This document shows positions 35,508-47,088 of a stretch of DNA of 64,000 bases, piece after piece. The position numbers and the translations under genes are program-made. A model generated the notes under the pieces. It did not search any database and was not told the origin of the DNA. It saw only the letters and a list, made by a program, of their open reading frames with translations. Numbering within the stretch: the stretch's first letter is position 1; every line of letters starts with the position of its first letter. Source of the stretch: Brassica napus (lineage: Eukaryota > Streptophyta > Magnoliopsida > Brassicales > Brassicaceae); assembly GCF_020379485.1 (NCBI RefSeq), contig NW_026014847.1, positions 1-64,000 of the forward strand, in the 5' to 3' direction.

Positions 35508-35515
35508 TATAAATA
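35508..35515 (+). promoter_or_regulatory. E4 5' LTR TATA box
   Basis: TATAAATA, with an inverted CCAAT box (ATTGG) about 15 bp upstream. Followed by CA-rich sequence suited to a start site near 35540. Confidence 0.7.
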
Positions 35516-37793
35516 CCCCACGACCCCAGCTCATTTCTTCACATCCAGACCTGTCCAAACAAAGTTAAAACCTTGAGAGAAAAGTAGAAAAAGAAAGCAA
35601 GTGATTCCGAGCTATTTCGAGAGTTTTAGAGAGTTTTCGAGATCAGTTCTCTATTGATTTCGAGTCATCGCCTTGGGAAGGTTATGTCCAACTGAAGGTC
35701 AATCAAGTGAAGATCAGATCAGATGGGAGTCAAGTCAACGTGGCTATAGAGAGAGAGAGAGAGAAAGGAAGTGATCGATTCTAGAGTATGGTCGATTCTG
35801 AAGACCGATACTCCACCGAGAAGGCCAGTTCCGTCCAATCGGCGATTCTCTAAGATTGTGATGCGGAAGCTCTGTCCAATTCAATTCGTCCAAGCCAGTC
35901 ATATTCTATGATGGTCTAGTGGAGGTGCTGCCCAGAGTTAGTTCAGAACCACGGGTTCAGATCAGTCGAAGTTCTGCTCGATACTCCGCGGGAAGTCCGA
36001 AGAACTGTCCAGAAGCTAGAGGAGGTTCTGTCCGAGTCCAGATCAGCCTGTCGAGGCCTGTCAACTTCTTCATAGTGAAGCCAAGGTTGTTTCCAAGACA
36101 AGATCAGTCCATTCCAGTCCAGTCAAGGCGTCCATTGGGTTTTGGCCAAGTCTTCTCCGATCAACCAGCTGCTTCTCGCCTAGAACACTGTGAGTTGGTT
36201 TGTTTGAATTCCACTTGGAATTTAGGGTAGATCGAGTCGCATATAGAGTAGAATGATCACGTTATTGAATGGTATAGTCCTTAGGGTTATTTTATTTATG
36301 GAACCGGACTCAGTTTAGCAAGGGCTAAGCTGAGATGAATGGAATTAAGACTGAGTTAATAACCTGACTAGGCCTAGGGCTAGGATGCATCATGTTTTCT
36401 ATTCTTGCGTGTTGATATGGTTGAGTGCAGGTTCCCGTTATCTTTAAAGATAGTTTCTCAGCGGGAGGCTGGACTATCTGGGTAACGGTTTGATTTATTT
36501 GTTTAGTATTGATATTATTGTTTAGTTATTAGTACTAAGGGTCTTAGGCCATATAGGCCGGACTACTGGTACTATGGTTAGTCTTGTTGAGTCGAGTGTC
36601 TAGTTAGGATCTGGAACTTTATCTTTAGGTTAGGTTCTAGATTGAGTTTGTGTTGTGTGAGTGTGCCGACAGTATGTGCGTGATCCGCCCATACTAGGCT
36701 TGTGTAGGGGTGATTAGTGTTTCCTCGGCCTCGTACCCAGCGGGTTCAAGGAAACCCCTTATTCGCTGGATCGGGAAGACTCAGACGAACGGTGTCATGT
36801 ACTATGGCTGAGTATTACACGACGGTGTAATGTGGCAGTGACCCGAAGGACTGTGGGCTGTCGCGCGGTGACCCGAATGACTGTGGGCCGCGGTCGGTTG
36901 AAAGTTCCTTCTTCTGGCCTTTGTGGTAGGGAGATAGGATATTGCCGATAGAGAGGAGGAACACGATGTCACCAGGGCCCAGGTTAGAGTGTTGTGTTAG
37001 AGTGTCGTAGAGGGTTATGGAACCCTCGAGTTAGTGTAGCACCGATATACGGTGTTACAAGTTAGATCGAGTCATAGTTACTCATAGTCTTATTATTGTG
37101 ATTGTGTTTGTGGTTGATTGATTTGCTTGCAGGTTCTGACGTTAAGTCTAAGTCTGGTTTAGGTACCGGATTAGGCTTGATGTGTATTTCGTTAGTGTAG
37201 GCCTGACGTTGGCCTGTATGTGTTTGAGTGATTGCTTGTGAAGGGTGGTGGATATTAAAGCTATGCGGTATCATTGGTTGGCCGATCATGTTCTTGTTTG
37301 ATTGTTGGTCGATCGATTAATGATACTTGTATAGTCTAAGTGTCTAACACTACATGAGTATTGAACTCAGGCGTATATATGGTTAACTAGGGATTGCTTG
37401 TTGACTTGTTTTAATGCAGGTTCCCGTTACTTGAAGCTAGATCATGGCAGGAGGCCAAGTCTAACTTAGTAACGGTTTGCTTAGCCTTAGCTTTTATTGC
37501 ATGCTAGGGCTAGATTGATTGTTATTTTGGGTTGTCTGGGTAGAGTCTAGGTTGCGGGTAGAGGCCGCCAGCTCACTGAGTAACATTAGGTTACTCATCC
37601 AACTCCGTTGTCCTTTTTGCAGGTCGCTTTAGGTAAGGATGATCGGATAGCTTGGTGCTGGACGTTAGGACCGCCGGTGTAGATTTTCATGCCTTTTGTA
37701 AACGGTATTGTGGATTTGTGTTTAGTTGACTCGATTTGGCATTAGGCCGGGACCGGTCTCGAATTATATCAATGTATGGATATTTCTCGAATC

Positions 37794-37799
37794 AATAAA
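37794..37799 (+). terminator. E4 5' LTR polyadenylation signal
   Basis: AATAAA following a UG/U-rich region, about 420 bp before the LTR end. The matching site in the 3' LTR is 42204-42209. Confidence 0.5.
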
Positions 37800-38221
37800 G
37801 TAATTGTTTTATATGCGCTTCATGAGTACTCTGATATTTGACTAGTCCGGTCTAACACAACGTTAGGTCGTAGTACGGGTTGAAAAGCCTTAGGCCTCGA
37901 TCTAACGGAAAACGCTAACTCTAGGTACGGGTTGCAAAGCCTTATGCCTTGACGCAGCGGGACGAGTTAGTGGATGAACTGGTCTAGGTCGTGGAGTAAA
38001 GTTTGTGACTCTGACCGGATTGTCCCTAGCCCGTCACGTAGCGCTTCCGGACCATGGTGTTGGGTTGGACGGTCAGTCATGTTCTTGTTTGATTGTTGGC
38101 TGGCCGGTTGGCCTTTCATCTCTAACCCTGGGTATTGTACGGTCGATCGGTCATGTTCTTGTTTGATTGTTGGCCGGTTGATCGACCATATGTCTAGGAC
38201 GGTTCGGGGGTGTTACAGAGG

Positions 38222-38233
38222 TGGTATCAGAGC
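38222..38233 (+). other. E4 primer-binding site (initiator Met tRNA)
   Basis: TGGTATCAGAGC four bases after the LTR end, a perfect match. Confidence 0.9.
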
Positions 38234-38966
38234 ATGGTTTTGTCCATGCTTCCGGAACTCATGATTTAATCGGTTTTAAATATTTATCGAGTCAAATTGA
38301 GTCACAAAAGGCATTAGGGAAACCGGTCACGTCCAGCGATAGGATTTGTGGTTTTAGGAATTAGGATTGAGATAGTGGAATCTAGAACTGTTAGGTTGCT
38401 TGGGTAGAACTGTTAGGTTGCTGGTTAGAATTGCGGTTAGGTTGCATTGTTAGTATTTTCTAGGTTAGTAGATTATTTGATTAATTGTCTACTAACTTGC
38501 ATGTGAGGTGTTCTTTTGAGTTGCAGCGAGTAAGTATGTTTGTTGATCGGAACTTTAAGGGATGAAAACCTTAAAGTGGAGGGAGTTCAAGGCCAAACCC
38601 AAACCCGAAGCGAAAGAGGAGAGGCAGATTCAGAGAACTGGGCTGTGGTATGGACAGGACAGATGGGAGGAAACAAGACTTCATTGGGGAAGGAATTCAT
38701 CAGTAATTGGGAAGACAAAGATCGAGAAAGGATTTGAGGAATCTGGACAAGATAGTATCATGGGCAATGAGGGTGTTATGGCAGAGTAAAAGAAAGAGGA
38801 TGACTCAGTGATCATTCCAGTGATGAGATATGAAGACAATTGTGGAGGCCTTGAACAGGACACTCAAGGAACCGTGGTGGACAGCGTAAAGAGGTTATGG
38901 AGATGAGTGGAGAATGTTGTGAAGACGATCAATTGTGCAACCAAGAATTCGAGGACGAATTCTATT

Positions 38967-38979
38967 AAGAGGGGGAGAA
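38967..38979 (+). other. E4 polypurine tract
   Basis: AAGAGGGGGAGAA immediately before the 3' LTR TGTAGAAACC. Confidence 0.85.
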
Positions 38980-39909
38980 TGTAGAAACCTGTTAAAAAAA
39001 AAATTATTATTTAGTGGTCGTACCGCGGGCAATGGATGGTCGAAGAATTGATCATGGGTGAACCATAAGCTGCTGGAACATGGTTAGAAAAGTGTTAGAT
39101 TGATCAGAAGGATGTTTTGGAAGCATAACATTTTTGGAAGCACGACGGTTTAGAAGCTCGACGTTTTTGAAGACTGACGTTTCTTCATCACGAAGTTTTC
39201 TCGGAATATCTTCGTATCAGTAAAATATTATTCTGAAGACATTTTAAGTCGGAAGCAGGACGGGAATTAAGCAGGACGGGAAGCAAGCACGACAGGATTG
39301 AAGCACGACGGGAAAACCCGAAGTTGGGCGAAAACCCTAATTTCGGTATTACGAAATTCTTTGAGGAAGCCGGAGGCTCGGGAAATATTTTTAAAGGATA
39401 TCAGACATCATCTGTAGTTTATTAAAAATATTCAGAGAATCAGAATGGGAGCGGAAAAATATTCGGGATTGATCGCGGGTTAGAAATTCACAAGAAGGGT
39501 CGAAATCGCGCAAAGAAACCGAGAAGCTCGAGGTGGCTTGATCAGAAGGGATAAGAACGTGGTGGCAACTGTCTAACCAGCTGAGTGTCAAGAGAAGCTC
39601 GAGGTGTCGCCGTGCATGGAAGCTGCACATGCAGCTTGACATGTAGGAGCACGAGGTGGATTAGCCAAGCACGAGATGTCGCGACGCATGCAACCGAAGC
39701 ATGCTGATCGACATGTGTGTGATGCTGTGGCGCCTTGCATGAGCTCCAGTCATGCAGCCTGACATCTGGGAGGAGTGGTGGCGTCCTGCATGTGTCCTGG
39801 ACATGCAGCCAGCCATGTGGAGCACGAGGTGTCGCCGTGCATGCGTCCGGAGCCATGCGGAGCGACACACGGGCTGCCACCAACCTGAAGCTGATTGGCT
39901 GGTGTCTCC

Positions 39910-39917
39910 TATAAATA
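39910..39917 (+). promoter_or_regulatory. E4 3' LTR TATA box
   Basis: TATAAATA, identical context to 35508-35515. Confidence 0.65.
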
Positions 39918-40149
39918 CCCCACGACCCCAGCTCATTTCTTCACACCCAGACCTGTCCAAACAAAGTTAAAACCTTGAGAGAAAAGTAGAAAAAGAAAGC
40001 AAGTTATTCCGAGCTATTTCGAGAGTTTTAGAGAGTTTTCGAGATCAGTTCTCTATTGATTTCGAGTCATCGCCTTGGGAAGGTTATGTCCAACTGAAGG
40101 TCAATCAAGTGAAGATCAGATCAGATGGGAGTCAAGTCAACGTGGCAAT

Positions 40150-40180
<31 letters not shown>

Positions 40181-42203
40181 GTGATCGATTCTAGAGTATG
40201 GTCGATTCTGAAGACCGATACTCCACCGAGAAGGCCAGTTCCGTCCAATCGGCGATTCTCTACGATTGTGCCGCGGAAGCTCTGTCCAATTCAATTCGTC
40301 CAAGCCAGTCATATTCTATGATGGTCTAGTGGAGGTGCTGCCCAGAGTTAGTTCAGAACCACGGGTTCAGATCAGTCGAAGTTCTGCTTGATACTCCGCG
40401 GGAAGTCCGAAGAACTGTCAAGAAGCTAGAGGAGGTTCTGTCCGAGTCCAGATCAGCCTGTCGAGGCCTGTCAACTTCTTCATAGTGAAGCCAAGGTTGT
40501 TTCCAAGACAAGATCAGTCCATTCCAGTCCAGTCAAGGCGTCCATTGGGTTTTGGCCAAGTCTTCTCCGATCAACCAGCTGCTTCTCGCCTAGAACACTG
40601 TGAGTTGGTTTGTTTGAATTCCACTTGGAATTTAGGGTAGATCGAGTCGCATATAGAGTAGAATGATCACGTTATTGAATGGTAGAGTCCTTAGGGTTAT
40701 TTTATTTATGGAACCGGACTCAGTTTAGCAAGGGCTAAGCTGAGATGAATGGAATTAAGACTGAGTTAATAACCTGACTAGGACTAGGGCTAGGATGCAT
40801 CATGTTTTCTATTCTTGCGTGTTGATATGGTTGAGTGCAGGTTCCCGTTATCTTTAAAGATAGTTTCTCAGCGGGAGGCTGGACTATCTGGGTAACGGTT
40901 TGATTTATTTGTTTAGTATTGATATTATTGTTTAGTTATTAGTACTAAGGGTCTTAGGCCATATAGGCCGGACTACTGGTACTATGGTTAGTCTTGTTGA
41001 GTCGAGTGTCTAGTTAGGATCTGGAACTTTATCTTTAGGTTAGGTTCTAGATTGAGATTGTGTTGTGTGAGTGTGCCGACAGTATGTGCGTGACCCGCCC
41101 ATACTAGGCTTGTGTAGGGGTGATTAGTGTTTCCTCGGCCTCGTACCCAGCGGGTTCAAGGAAACCCCTTATTCGCTGGATCGGGAAGACTCAGACGACC
41201 GGTGTCATGTACTATGGCTGAGTATTACACGACGGTGTAATGTGGCAGTGACCCGAAGGACTGTGGGCTGTCGCGCGGTGACCCGAATGACTGTGGGCCG
41301 CGGTCGGTTGAAAGTTCCTTCTTCTGGCCTTTGTGGTAGGGAGATAGGATATTGCCGATAGAGAGGAGGAACACGATGTCACCAGGGCCCAGGTTAGAGT
41401 GTTGTGTTAGAGTGTCGTAGAGGGTTATGGAACCCTCGAGTTAGTGTAGCACCGATATACGGTGTTACAAGTTAGATCGAGTCGTAGTTACTCATAGTCT
41501 TATTATTGTGATTGTGTTTGTGGTTGATTGATTTGCTTGCAGGTTCTGACGTTAAGTCTAAGTCTGGTTTAGGTACCGGATTAGGCTTGATGTGTATTTC
41601 GTTAGTGTAGGCCTGACGTTGGCCTGTATGTGTTTGAGTGATTGCTTGTGAAGGGTGGTGGATATAAAAGCTATGCGGTATCATTGGTTGGCCGATCATG
41701 TTCTTGTTTGATTGTTGGTCGATCGATTAATGATACTTGTATAGTCTAAGTGTCTAACACTACATGAGTATTGAACTCAGGCGTATATATGGTTAACTAG
41801 GGATTGCTTGTTGACTTGTTTTAATGCAGGTTCCCGTTACTTGAAGCTAGATCATGGCAGGAGGCCAAGTCTAACTTAGTAACGGTTTACTTAGCCTTAG
41901 CTTTTATTGCATGCTAGGGCTAGATTGATTGTTATTTTGGGTTGTCTGGGTAGAGTCTAGGTTGCGGGTAGAGGCCGCCAGCTCACTGAGTAACATTAGG
42001 TTACTCATCCAACTCCGTTGTCCTTTTTGCAGGTCGCTTTAGGTAAGGATGATCGGATAGCTTGGTGCTGGACGTTAGGACCGCCGGTGTAGATTTTCAT
42101 GCCTTTTGTAAACGGTATTGTGGATTTGTGTTTAGTTGACTCGATTTGGCATTAGGCCGGGACCGGTCTCGAATTATATCAATGTATGGATATTTCTCGA
42201 ATC

Positions 42204-42209
42204 AATAAA
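42204..42209 (+). terminator. E4 3' LTR polyadenylation signal
   Basis: AATAAA. This is the copy that would end the element transcript. Confidence 0.5.
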
Positions 42210-42627
42210 GTAATTGTTTTATATGCGCTTCATGAGTACTCTGATATTTGACTAGTCCGGTCAAACACAACGTTAGGTCGTAGTACGGGTTGAAAAGCCT
42301 TAGGCCTCGATCTAACGGAAAACGCTAACTCTAGGTACGAGTTGCAAAGCCTTATGCCTTGACGCAGCGGAACGAGTTAGTGGATGAACTGGTCTAGGTC
42401 GTGGAGTAATGTTTGTGACTCTGACCGGATTGTCCCTAGCCCGTCACGTAGCGCTTCCGGACCATGGTGTTGGGTTGGACGGTCAGTCATGTTCTTGTTT
42501 GATTGTTGGCTGGCCGGTTGGCCTTTCATCTCCAACCCTGGGTATTGTACGGTCGATCGGTCATGTTCTTGTTTGATTGTTGGCCGGTTGATCGACCATA
42601 TGTCTAGGACGGTTCGGGGGTGTTACA

Positions 42628-43026
42628 TTCAGGGCTGTCCGTGTGTGTCTGTGTGTGTCCGTCAGCAAAAACAGGACGTCCGTGGCTGTCTATCAGTACA
42701 CATATCAGCACATTGGTCGTTGGACTCAGCACGCTGACCCTTTTCGTGGACTGTTTAGGTGATTTTGGCCCACGTGGGCTGTCTGGTCAGTACACACAGG
42801 ATGTCCGTGGGTGTCCGCCAGCACACACATGACGTCCGTGGCTGTCCGTGTGTGTCCGTCTGTGTCCGCCAGCACACACAGGACGTCCGTGTCTGTCCAT
42901 CAGTACACATATCAGCACGTTGGTTCTTGGACTCCGCATGCTGGCCCTTCCCGTGGACTGTTTGGGTGATTTTGGCCCACGTGGGCTGTCTGTTCAGTAC
43001 ACACAAGACGTCCGTAAGTGTCCGCC
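42628..43026. repeat. Satellite block D (399 bp between E4 and E5)
   Basis: A short stretch of core plus subunits separating two plus-strand insertions. It starts in a different phase from where block C breaks off. Confidence 0.92.
43022..43026. other. E5 target-site duplication, left copy (CCGCC)
   Basis: CCGCC before E5; repeated at 51781-51785. Removing E5 restores the normal satellite phrase GTGTCCGCCAGCACA. Confidence 0.9.
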
Positions 43027-43566
43027 TGTCACGCCCCCAATCCTGGAAAGGATTGTCAGGACGGCCATGGTTCGAGGAAACGTACCAGCCAGTCTTAGGA
43101 CATCAAGGCAATCGTTCCATGGTCGAAAAAGAAGGTTAAGAACATAAGGAAACTTAGACTTAACCTTATATAAGCTAAGAGACAGCTAGGACGAGTAAGA
43201 TGGTAACTGGACGAAGTAGACGAGTAGCTCAACCAGCTCAACGAAGCTAGGTTTAGTTCACTCCAGCTCAGTCTCTACTAAGTCAGCTCCACTAGCTGGA
43301 CTACTAGCTCACTCAGCTGAGACAGCTGAGAGTCAGCTCATCTCAGCTAGATGGACTGTTTGGGCTTTAGGCCAATGGTCCGGGTCCGGGTCAGTGGCGG
43401 GCTGTGAGGTCCGGCCATGAGGCCATTGGCAGTTGGGTCTTTTGACAAGGCCGTGGGCTAAGTCCAGGAGGCTTGGGGCGTGGGTTGGGCTTATGACCGA
43501 CCCCAAACCCAATCAGAAAGGGCGATGGGATGCAAGTGGCCTAGAGGGCACAACCCCCTCGTTTTC

Positions 43567-43574
43567 TATAAATA
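43567..43574 (+). promoter_or_regulatory. E5 5' LTR TATA box
   Basis: TATAAATA followed by ATGGGGCC and a GA-repeat leader. The 58-bp deletion lies just upstream of it, in what would be the proximal promoter. Confidence 0.75.
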
Positions 43575-43749
43575 TGGGGCCTCTCCTTTTGGTTTCATTA
43601 TCAAATTCCAGAGTAAAATGCTCATAGAAAAACGTAGAGAGAGAGAGAGAGAGAGTACGAGCCAAGAGATCGGCCAGAAAAGGGCCGGTCATGGTGGTTT
43701 TGTATCTCCGGCAAGGAGAACGGTTTAGGAGAGAGGAGGCCGTGTGGTT

Positions 43750-43875
43750 ATGAATACCCAAGGCATAGGGAAAGGTCGGGTGAAGGACTCTAAAGCCGTG
43801 GTTCAGACAGATAGGGTCAGTGGGGTTACCACCGACTCATCGGCTAAGACAATCGGACAGTCCGAACCGGTCTAG
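43750..43875 (+). CDS. Small ORF in E5 5' LTR, possible LTR-borne Gag N-terminus
   Basis: This 41-codon frame downstream of the TATA box starts MNTQGIGKGRVKDSKAVV. The same 41-codon frame is intact in the 3' LTR (49636-49761), with amino-acid changes at several positions. It resembles the E2 LTR frame in its first 18 residues. No known domain. Low confidence as a real gene; it may be the first coding exon or a uORF. Confidence 0.35.
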   Translation: MNTQGIGKGRVKDSKAVVQTDRVSGVTTDSSAKTIGQSEPV

Positions 43876-44961
43876 CCATGGGCGTTTGGATTGTGTCCTA
43901 TTCTTCTCATTCTTTTCATCCAATTCTTCTTCTACTCCATCTGTACATTGGCGTGGCCTTGTGGATATGTTGGGATTGATTGGTTATAACCGTGGTTCTG
44001 GTTGAGTAATGCGGTCGCGGTCAATAACCGTCGAGTTAGGCGCGCGCATGGTCTAAACCGGCCTCAGGTGATCCGATTGGATAGGGGCGGTTCAGTTCTG
44101 TTATGAACCGTTGCAACCCTTCCCTGAACAGTCACAATGGTTCATGACTTGTGTAGGTTAAGGCGTGGTCCTTTGGCCATAGGCCGGACACACGTACAAA
44201 CCAGACAGTCCGTACGGACAGTTATGTCGAACGGTTGGAACATCTGCATGGGTGCGAGTTGCCAAGGGTCATGAGTTGCCAAGAGTCACGAGTGTCCAAA
44301 GGGTACAAGTTCCCAAAGGGTGTGAGTTCCAAACGGTGCCATTGGTTCAAGGCTTAGGCCGAACCAAGTGGACAGTCCGCGGCTGCATAGTCAAACGGAT
44401 GGACGGTTAGTTTAACCGGAGTGTTGTGTCGCAAGGTCTGATTGGTTGCAAGGCAATCCGGTTTGGTCTTGGGCCTTACTCTCTTGTATGGATCCAGGCT
44501 TTGGGTCGGATCAGGTAAGAAGGTCCGTGAGCCTTTGGGCCAGACTTATAACTGGTCGATCACACCTAGATCTTAACCAGACGGTTAGACGGGACTATGG
44601 ACGATCCGGCTATGGTTGGATGGCTTTAGCCGCAAAGGCTAAGTGGGATATCTTACAATAAACCTTGGGTTGGTGAGTAGGATAGGCGCCATATGCATTA
44701 TGTAGGGCGTAGACCCACATGATTGCAATGGAAGGCCAGTTATATCAGTATCTGCTAAGTAGAGGATGGCTTATCAAGTCTGGTGGTCGGATCATGTTTC
44801 ATGATGATGGTTCGATGGCCGAGCACTAGTATGGATAGTCACGTTGCTGGAGTAAGAGTATTGATGTGATGCTTCTAGATATCGACCTTGGTGTTGATAG
44901 CTTCGAGATTGGCTAAGAGTCATGACGAAGTGTATGGCTAGTACGATGTGTGGTAGACCAT

Positions 44962-45264
44962 CGTAAATGCTAGATCTACATAAGTAAATGCTAGATCATA
45001 CCTTTGCCACATCTACGAAGCTTTAAGCTTATCGGTCCTCTATTGACTCGAATTTCTCTTGCTTGACAGCTGGACCACGATCACTCAATGATGTTACTTA
45101 AGGTCCTTATCTTGATTCCTGCATCAAACAACTCCCCTAGGTACTTAGTCATTCAACCAACCATCCCCACATACATAAGTAACCTTTGAGAAGTCTTTGG
45201 AACGATAAGGGTTTGCATCTGGCCTTTCTCGGCTCATGCACACTCAAACATCCCCTTGCCATAT
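44962..45264 (-). repeat. Inverted duplication inside E5 5' LTR
   Basis: This about 300-bp segment is the reverse complement of about 45551-45852 in the same LTR and is absent from the 3' LTR, where ...AGACCAT joins directly to AGATACTGAG (near 50841). The two arms, separated by under 300 bp, could form a long hairpin. Confidence 0.88.
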
Positions 45265-46205
45265 AGATACTGAGCCTAAGTGTGATTGTTCAAGGAAGGC
45301 CGTGTAAGATCTGATCATGGTTGAGTATGGACGACCTGACCTCTGAATGATGGTTCAAGGTGTCGGAACTAATCTGATTAAGGAATGCATTGTTTGGTAT
45401 GAACAAATCATATATGTTGTTTGGGTTAAGTCCCAAAGCCGGTCAGGCCAGATGATGACTCATCAGTTCCAAGTCATGTGAGGATGGTTGGTTGATTGAC
45501 TTAGGATCTAATGAGATTTGTTAGTCCAGAATATGGATTGGGTACTATTGCCTATATGGCAAGGGGATGTTTGAGTGTGCATGAGCCAAGAAAGGCCAGA
45601 TGCAAACCCTTATCCTTTCAAAGACTTCTCAAAGGTTACTTATGTCTGTGGGGATGGTTGGTTGAATGACTAAGTACCTAGGGGAGTTGTTTGATGCAGG
45701 AATCAAGATAAGGACCTTAAGTAAGATCATTGAGTCATCGTGGTCCAGCTGTCAAGCAAGAGCAATTCGAGTCAATGGAGGACCGATGAGCTAATAAGCT
45801 TCATAGATGTGGCAAAGGTATGATCTAGCATTTACTTATGTAGATCTAGATAGAATGGTTTAGGGGAATGGAACCTCAGAATTGTATGGCTTGGTTTGGG
45901 TTTAGGATTGACCATTAAGCTAATTGGTAGTTGAGTAAACTGACCAAGGCTAAGGTGATTCGACCAGACAAGTGTTAGATTGGTTTTAGACCAATGGTTA
46001 ACTACAGAATAATCCGCTGCGTATCTGTTGATAGGATGTAGGCTATTAATGACTAGGGAAGTCTTTAGCTAAGATCTAAGTTAGCCCTCGCCTTTAGGCG
46101 ATATTATAAATAAAGGGCAAAAATTAAGAGGTTCGGCCAAGAAGTGGACCGAGCGACGTGAGGCATCGACCGCGGCGTAGGCGGCCGGGATCTGGTCTTA
46201 CAAGT

Positions 46206-46217
46206 TGGTATCAGAGC
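46206..46217 (+). other. E5 primer-binding site (initiator Met tRNA)
   Basis: TGGTATCAGAGC three bases after the LTR end, a perfect match. Confidence 0.9.
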
Positions 46218-47088
46218 ATGCTTGATCCTGTTTAGGACAACGCTCTAAGATTATGCGTTCCATACCGAAATTATTTCCAAAACTATGATGACTATGAAAC
46301 CTTAGTTGGGGTGAGCCAAGAAACGGTTGAGGTAAGCTAGGGTATCATGCTTGTGAATGTGGGAATTCTAAGATGAACCGGCTTAGCCAAGATACATTTT
46401 CCAAGGCAAGAACCTATAAACAGAAAGGTTGGTCGATCTAGTTATTTAGAAGTAATAGACGGGTTGGAAGGGATGGAAACAATGCAAGACTTGTTTATGG
46501 ATGACCTGAACAAGGGAAGTAACATGGACCAGAGAGCGGCTTAGGTTGAAATAAACGTGCAGCATTCTACTGAAGTTAAGTGTTATCCCTTGATGGCCGT
46601 TCATAATAAGTAAAGCATATGCAAAATTAAAATCTGACTCAAGGGAGACACTACATGACCAGTACACGAGTGGACTTCTGATCAGATGGATCAGTTAGGA
46701 CTCGGTATAAGTCAAGGTAGGCTTCCATTGATCGAGTCAGTTGGAATGAATCAATTCCAATCTGAATCCGTCCAAGGAAAGAATGAGAAAACTCATGATG
46801 TTCGTTCCAATCAATGGAAGAACATGATCTTAAGTACCGTAGTATGATGGGGATTGAGGTATATTAAAATTGCTCTTGTGAATGGTGTGAGCATTCGCAA
46901 AAGTAAGACGCCTTGGAGAATGGTATGGGACGTTTTCCAAGTGTGTGGTCAAACCGAGATTTTACTCATCTAGGTATCCACTGGAAGTGGAAGTATTAAA
47001 GTTATTGGCAATGCCATGAGGGATGTTATGGGACGTTCTTTGTGGTGTGGTCATGCACTGAGATAGTTTCCACAAGTGGATTTGTGGT

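Larger units (their letters stand above)
34588..38217 (+). repeat. E4 5' LTR (about 3630 bp, 5' end trimmed)
   Basis: Collinear with 38980-42627 from the poly(A)-like GTTAAAAAAA onward; ends GGGTGTTACA. TATA box at 35508-35515 and AATAAA at 37794-37799, so a transcript would carry about 2.3 kb of LTR. It includes a GA microsatellite near 35748-35764, a 25-bp tandem pair at about 36839-36893 (GTGACCCGAA[G/T]GACTGTGGGC) and three copies of CATGTTCTTGTTTGATTGTT. Frames up to 118 codons exist, but none resembles a protein I know. Confidence 0.9.
38218..38979 (+). other. E4 interior (762 bp), non-coding
   Basis: Starts with the primer site and ends with the polypurine tract. The last part (GAATTCGAGGACGAATTC then the purine run) resembles the end of gypsy pol, where a final 'SRTN'-type segment precedes the polypurine tract. 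Two short overlapping frames (65 and 75 codons, 38540-38789) have no recognised domain and no shared motif with E2 or E6. Confidence 0.75.
34588..42627 (+). mobile_element. E4: large-LTR, tiny-interior non-autonomous retrotransposon (about 8.0 kb)
   Basis: Two LTRs of about 3.6 kb flank an interior of only 762 bp with a Met-tRNA primer site at one end and a polypurine tract at the other, so the LTRs make up about 90% of the element. No Gag or Pol is encoded. About 30 substitutions between the LTRs were seen by eye over 3.6 kb (under 1%), implying a recent insertion. The first 9-10 bases of the 5' LTR (TGTAGAAACC in the 3' LTR) are missing and no TSD is visible, so the left end was trimmed after insertion. 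It must have used proteins from another element. Confidence 0.9.
38980..42627 (+). repeat. E4 3' LTR (3648 bp)
   Basis: Full-length LTR, TGTAGAAACC...GGGTGTTACA. TATA at 39910-39917, AATAAA at 42204-42209. Its GA microsatellite (40150-40174) is longer than in the 5' LTR. Confidence 0.93.
43027..46202 (+). repeat. E5 5' LTR (3176 bp)
   Basis: TGTCACGCCCCC...GGTCTTACA. Compared with the 3' LTR it has an extra 300-bp inverted segment (44962-45264) and lacks 58 bp near 43556. TATA at 43567-43574; AATAAA at 46109-46114 about 90 bp before the end, so nearly the whole second part of the LTR would be transcribed. Confidence 0.93.

Noticed and set aside
35140..35568. Frames of 70-113 codons in the E4 LTRs on both strands
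   Set aside because: They lie upstream of or across the LTR promoter, have no known domain, and overlap each other on opposite strands; treated as chance.
37974..38264. 96-codon frame at the end of the E4 5' LTR running into the interior
   Set aside because: The matching frame in the 3' LTR runs into satellite instead and there is no conserved protein feature; chance frame in U5.
38540..38789. Short frames in the E4 interior as a gag remnant
   Set aside because: Charged but without zinc knuckle or capsid motif; cannot be tied to any Gag.
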